Below are positions 6,380-7,973 of a DNA stretch of 7,973 nt, one piece after another. The first letter of the stretch is position 1; every line of letters begins with the position of its first letter. This DNA comes from Gammaproteobacteria bacterium (GTDB lineage Bacteria; Pseudomonadota; Gammaproteobacteria; UBA11654): NCBI GenBank assembly GCA_002718375.1, contig PBEI01000019.1:1-7973 (forward strand), written 5' to 3'. The notes under the pieces were generated by a model that was not told the DNA's origin, did no database searches, and saw only the letters and a program-made list of their open reading frames with translations. The position numbers and the translations under genes are program-made.

Positions 6380-7369
6380 TTAAATCAGCTCTATTTGTTT
6401 CATTCTTAATTTGCTTAATCTATCTATAAACTTACTAATAATTGAATTATTATCGCCTATAATTATTCCTAAATCTCCGCCCCCGGCTCCACTTGGCTTA
6501 TAAATTAAACCCTCTTTGTCTGCCAATATACTTATCTCTTTATCTGTTTCTGAATAAACGCCAATGTTAAATGTACTATCCATTTCAATCATTAGGGTGC
6601 TATATCTTTTGATGCTATTTATGATTTGACAAGGGCTATTGTTTCTATATGCCTGAGATAAGTTAGCAAGCGTTTCCTTCATCTCTTTAGAGATTTCCAG
6701 AAAGAAACTTTTATGCTCAATTTTACCTGAATGATATTTTTTTATCATTTCACTTGTATCGGCATAAGTTGGGCCCTTTACAAATTTAATTATAACTTCT
6801 TTAGGTATTTTTACTTGATTCCATACAAAGGATTTATTTCTATCTTTTGAGCATTCAATGACTGGAAATCCATAAAATGAGCTTAATACATCAAGCCCAC
6901 TACCGGTATGGTTCTGAAAATAATTATGCACCTCAAGGGAGTTATAAAGTTGCTCTTGCTTATCAAGGTTGAGCTTGAAATATTTATTTATTGCCTTTGT
7001 GATAGCTACAGATATTGCTGCGCTAGAACCAATACCGATTTTTATCCCTGATTCAAAAAAGCCGTCAGTATTAATTGAGAACTTTTCTCCAATAGGCTTA
7101 ATACCGAGAACCTTTATTGCTATCTCCAAAAATAAACCATATTCCCCTGGGCTTTCATTAATCCATTCAATCTCAGACCGATCATTTAACTGAAATAGAA
7201 ACTCCTTCTCTAAAGCAGAGGTGATAAATTTATTCTTATTTGATTCGATTTTTTCTACTGAAATCTCAGCTGAACGACTAACTGATAGCAGAGTTGCCTT
7301 ACCTCCTTCAATTGCCATGTATTCTCCACAGAGAAAGACTTTTCCTGGCGCTTTTATATCAACTTTCAT
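6380..7369 (-). CDS. mvaK2: Phosphomevalonate kinase (GHMP kinase family)
   Basis: Phosphorylates 5-phosphomevalonate to 5-diphosphomevalonate, the step before MvaD in the mevalonate pathway. The 329 residues carry all three GHMP motifs: APGKVFLCGEY (7-17), the ATP-binding loop IGIGSSAAIS (111-120) with S115 and S116, and KPSGAGGGDLGIII (291-304). HTGSGLDVLSSFYG (154-167) supplies the catalytic Asp, D160. The KPSGAGGGD form of motif 3 and TGSGLDV point to phosphomevalonate kinase. Mevalonate kinase usually has an SGIDN..S-type motif 2b and K-TGAGGGG. The first ATG overlaps the mvaD coding end by 11 bases and the APGK motif follows directly, so the start is well placed. The nearest purine-rich site (GGAGG, minus strand of 7387-7391) is 17 bases away, so translation is probably coupled to mvaD. 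Mevalonate kinase is the main alternative. Confidence 0.88.
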   Translation of the reverse strand: MKVDIKAPGKVFLCGEYMAIEGGKATLLSVSRSAEISVEKIESNKNKFITSALEKEFLFQLNDRSEIEWINESPGEYGLFLEIAIKVLGIKPIGEKFSINTDGFFESGIKIGIGSSAAISVAITKAINKYFKLNLDKQEQLYNSLEVHNYFQNHTGSGLDVLSSFYGFPVIECSKDRNKSFVWNQVKIPKEVIIKFVKGPTYADTSEMIKKYHSGKIEHKSFFLEISKEMKETLANLSQAYRNNSPCQIINSIKRYSTLMIEMDSTFNIGVYSETDKEISILADKEGLIYKPSGAGGGDLGIIIGDNNSIISKFIDRLSKLRMKQIELI

Positions 7370-7973
7370 TTAAGATTTTTGGAGGTCCTCCAATCCCTGC
7401 ATGAATGATGTCTATTACATCTGTTGTCTCAATGATCCTATTCTTTATAATCTCAGATGATGTTGGGTCACATATAATTTTTACTTGGGGGCCGGCATCA
7501 ATTGTATAGAAAAGCTTGTGCCCTAATGACCGAAGATTCTCTATTTCTGAAAGGCACCTATAAGTTACTTCCGTCATATATGAAATTGAAGGTATTGAGG
7601 TTTTCATTACTTCATGCATCAGTTTGCAATTTTCTTCAGTCACATTTTCAAGTCCAGCCATGTCTTTGTTTTTGATCGCATTTAGTGCGAGATTTATATG
7701 CTTGTCATTGACATCAAGCCAATCTTGATAGATTGGTGATGTTTTTTTAGAAATTTCCATACCCTCTCTTGAGCTAATTTCTTTTGGCTCTTTTGAGGCA
7801 ATGCATATAAGCACATCAAGTGGCCATTCTGGTTCTTTAAGAATCTGACTACACCTATAATCATTTTTATGATCCATTAAAACAAAGCCCCCAATCAAAG
7901 ACCTAGGAGCAGATCCAGAACCCAGCATAGAGGCCTCCACTTTATGATTGATATCAAGGCATAAATTATAATG
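7359..7973 (-). CDS. mvaD: Diphosphomevalonate decarboxylase, N-terminus beyond right edge
   Basis: ATP-dependent decarboxylation of 5-diphosphomevalonate to isopentenyl diphosphate. The C-terminal 204 codons are visible. The frame is open through the right edge (HYNLCLDINHK precedes the GTG codon at 7938-7940), so the GTG is an internal valine codon and not a start. About 110-130 residues, including the N-terminal substrate-binding and ATP-site region, should lie outside. Family motifs present are LGSGSAPRSLIGGFV (7887-7925; its Arg at 7902-7904 is the substrate-contacting Arg), KEISSREGM, TSPIYQDWL, and FYTIDAGPQVKII with the catalytic Asp at 7497-7499. The end, GIGGPPKIL, is also typical. 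It overlaps the downstream phosphomevalonate kinase by 11 bp. Mevalonate kinase is the most likely next gene upstream, but it is not in view. Confidence 0.95.
   Translation of the reverse strand, partial: HYNLCLDINHKVEASMLGSGSAPRSLIGGFVLMDHKNDYRCSQILKEPEWPLDVLICIASKEPKEISSREGMEISKKTSPIYQDWLDVNDKHINLALNAIKNKDMAGLENVTEENCKLMHEVMKTSIPSISYMTEVTYRCLSEIENLRSLGHKLFYTIDAGPQVKIICDPTSSEIIKNRIIETTDVIDIIHAGIGGPPKILNES

Noticed and set aside
7381..7391. Near-palindrome GGAGGTCCTCC as an operator
   Set aside because: It encodes the conserved Gly-Gly-Pro-Pro end of MvaD, so the symmetry follows from the codons. At most it may also act as a distant ribosome binding site for the next gene.

Overview
This AT-rich, gene-dense window looks like bacterial chromosome from a gammaproteobacterium. 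The evidence is that the long FadE-type acyl-CoA dehydrogenase and the UDP-glucose 6-dehydrogenase both follow the E. coli proteins motif by motif, end to end. A compact, AT-rich genome with short intergenic gaps and many starts lacking a Shine-Dalgarno sequence would fit a streamlined aquatic (for example marine, SAR86-like) lineage. That is inference only; no rRNA or marker gene is present to place it.

Left part (1-1255, minus strand). A secreted or membrane-anchored protein begins at 420 and runs off the left edge through a (Pro-Thr)n linker, encoded by 21 tandem hexanucleotides at 1-126. Upstream of it are a 235-bp intergenic region with a G7 tract (minus strand) and a terminator-like hairpin pointing the other way, then a gene for a probable winged-helix DNA-binding protein (656-1255).

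Middle (1343-5179, plus strand). A small exported two-cysteine protein of unknown function is followed after 18 bp by malate dehydrogenase (GTG start). Full-length fadE follows, with a good sigma-70-type promoter placed just after the mdh stop codon. Malate dehydrogenase and FadE serve the TCA cycle and fatty-acid beta-oxidation respectively.

Right part (5194-7973, minus strand). A probable operon reads mvaD (N-terminus off the right edge), phosphomevalonate kinase, then ugd. The first two catalyse consecutive steps of the mevalonate route to isopentenyl diphosphate. ugd makes UDP-glucuronate for surface polysaccharide. ugd converges on fadE with only 14 bp between the stop codons.

Two genes are truncated by the window edges and would be mis-called by simple ORF finding. 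The leftmost gene has no stop in the window, and mvaD stays open through the right edge, so the in-frame GTG at 7940 is not its start. I found no tRNA, rRNA, CRISPR array, insertion sequence or defence system. I do not see a convincing new multi-gene system; the most unusual items are the Pro-Thr repeat gene and the mevalonate genes in this apparent lineage.
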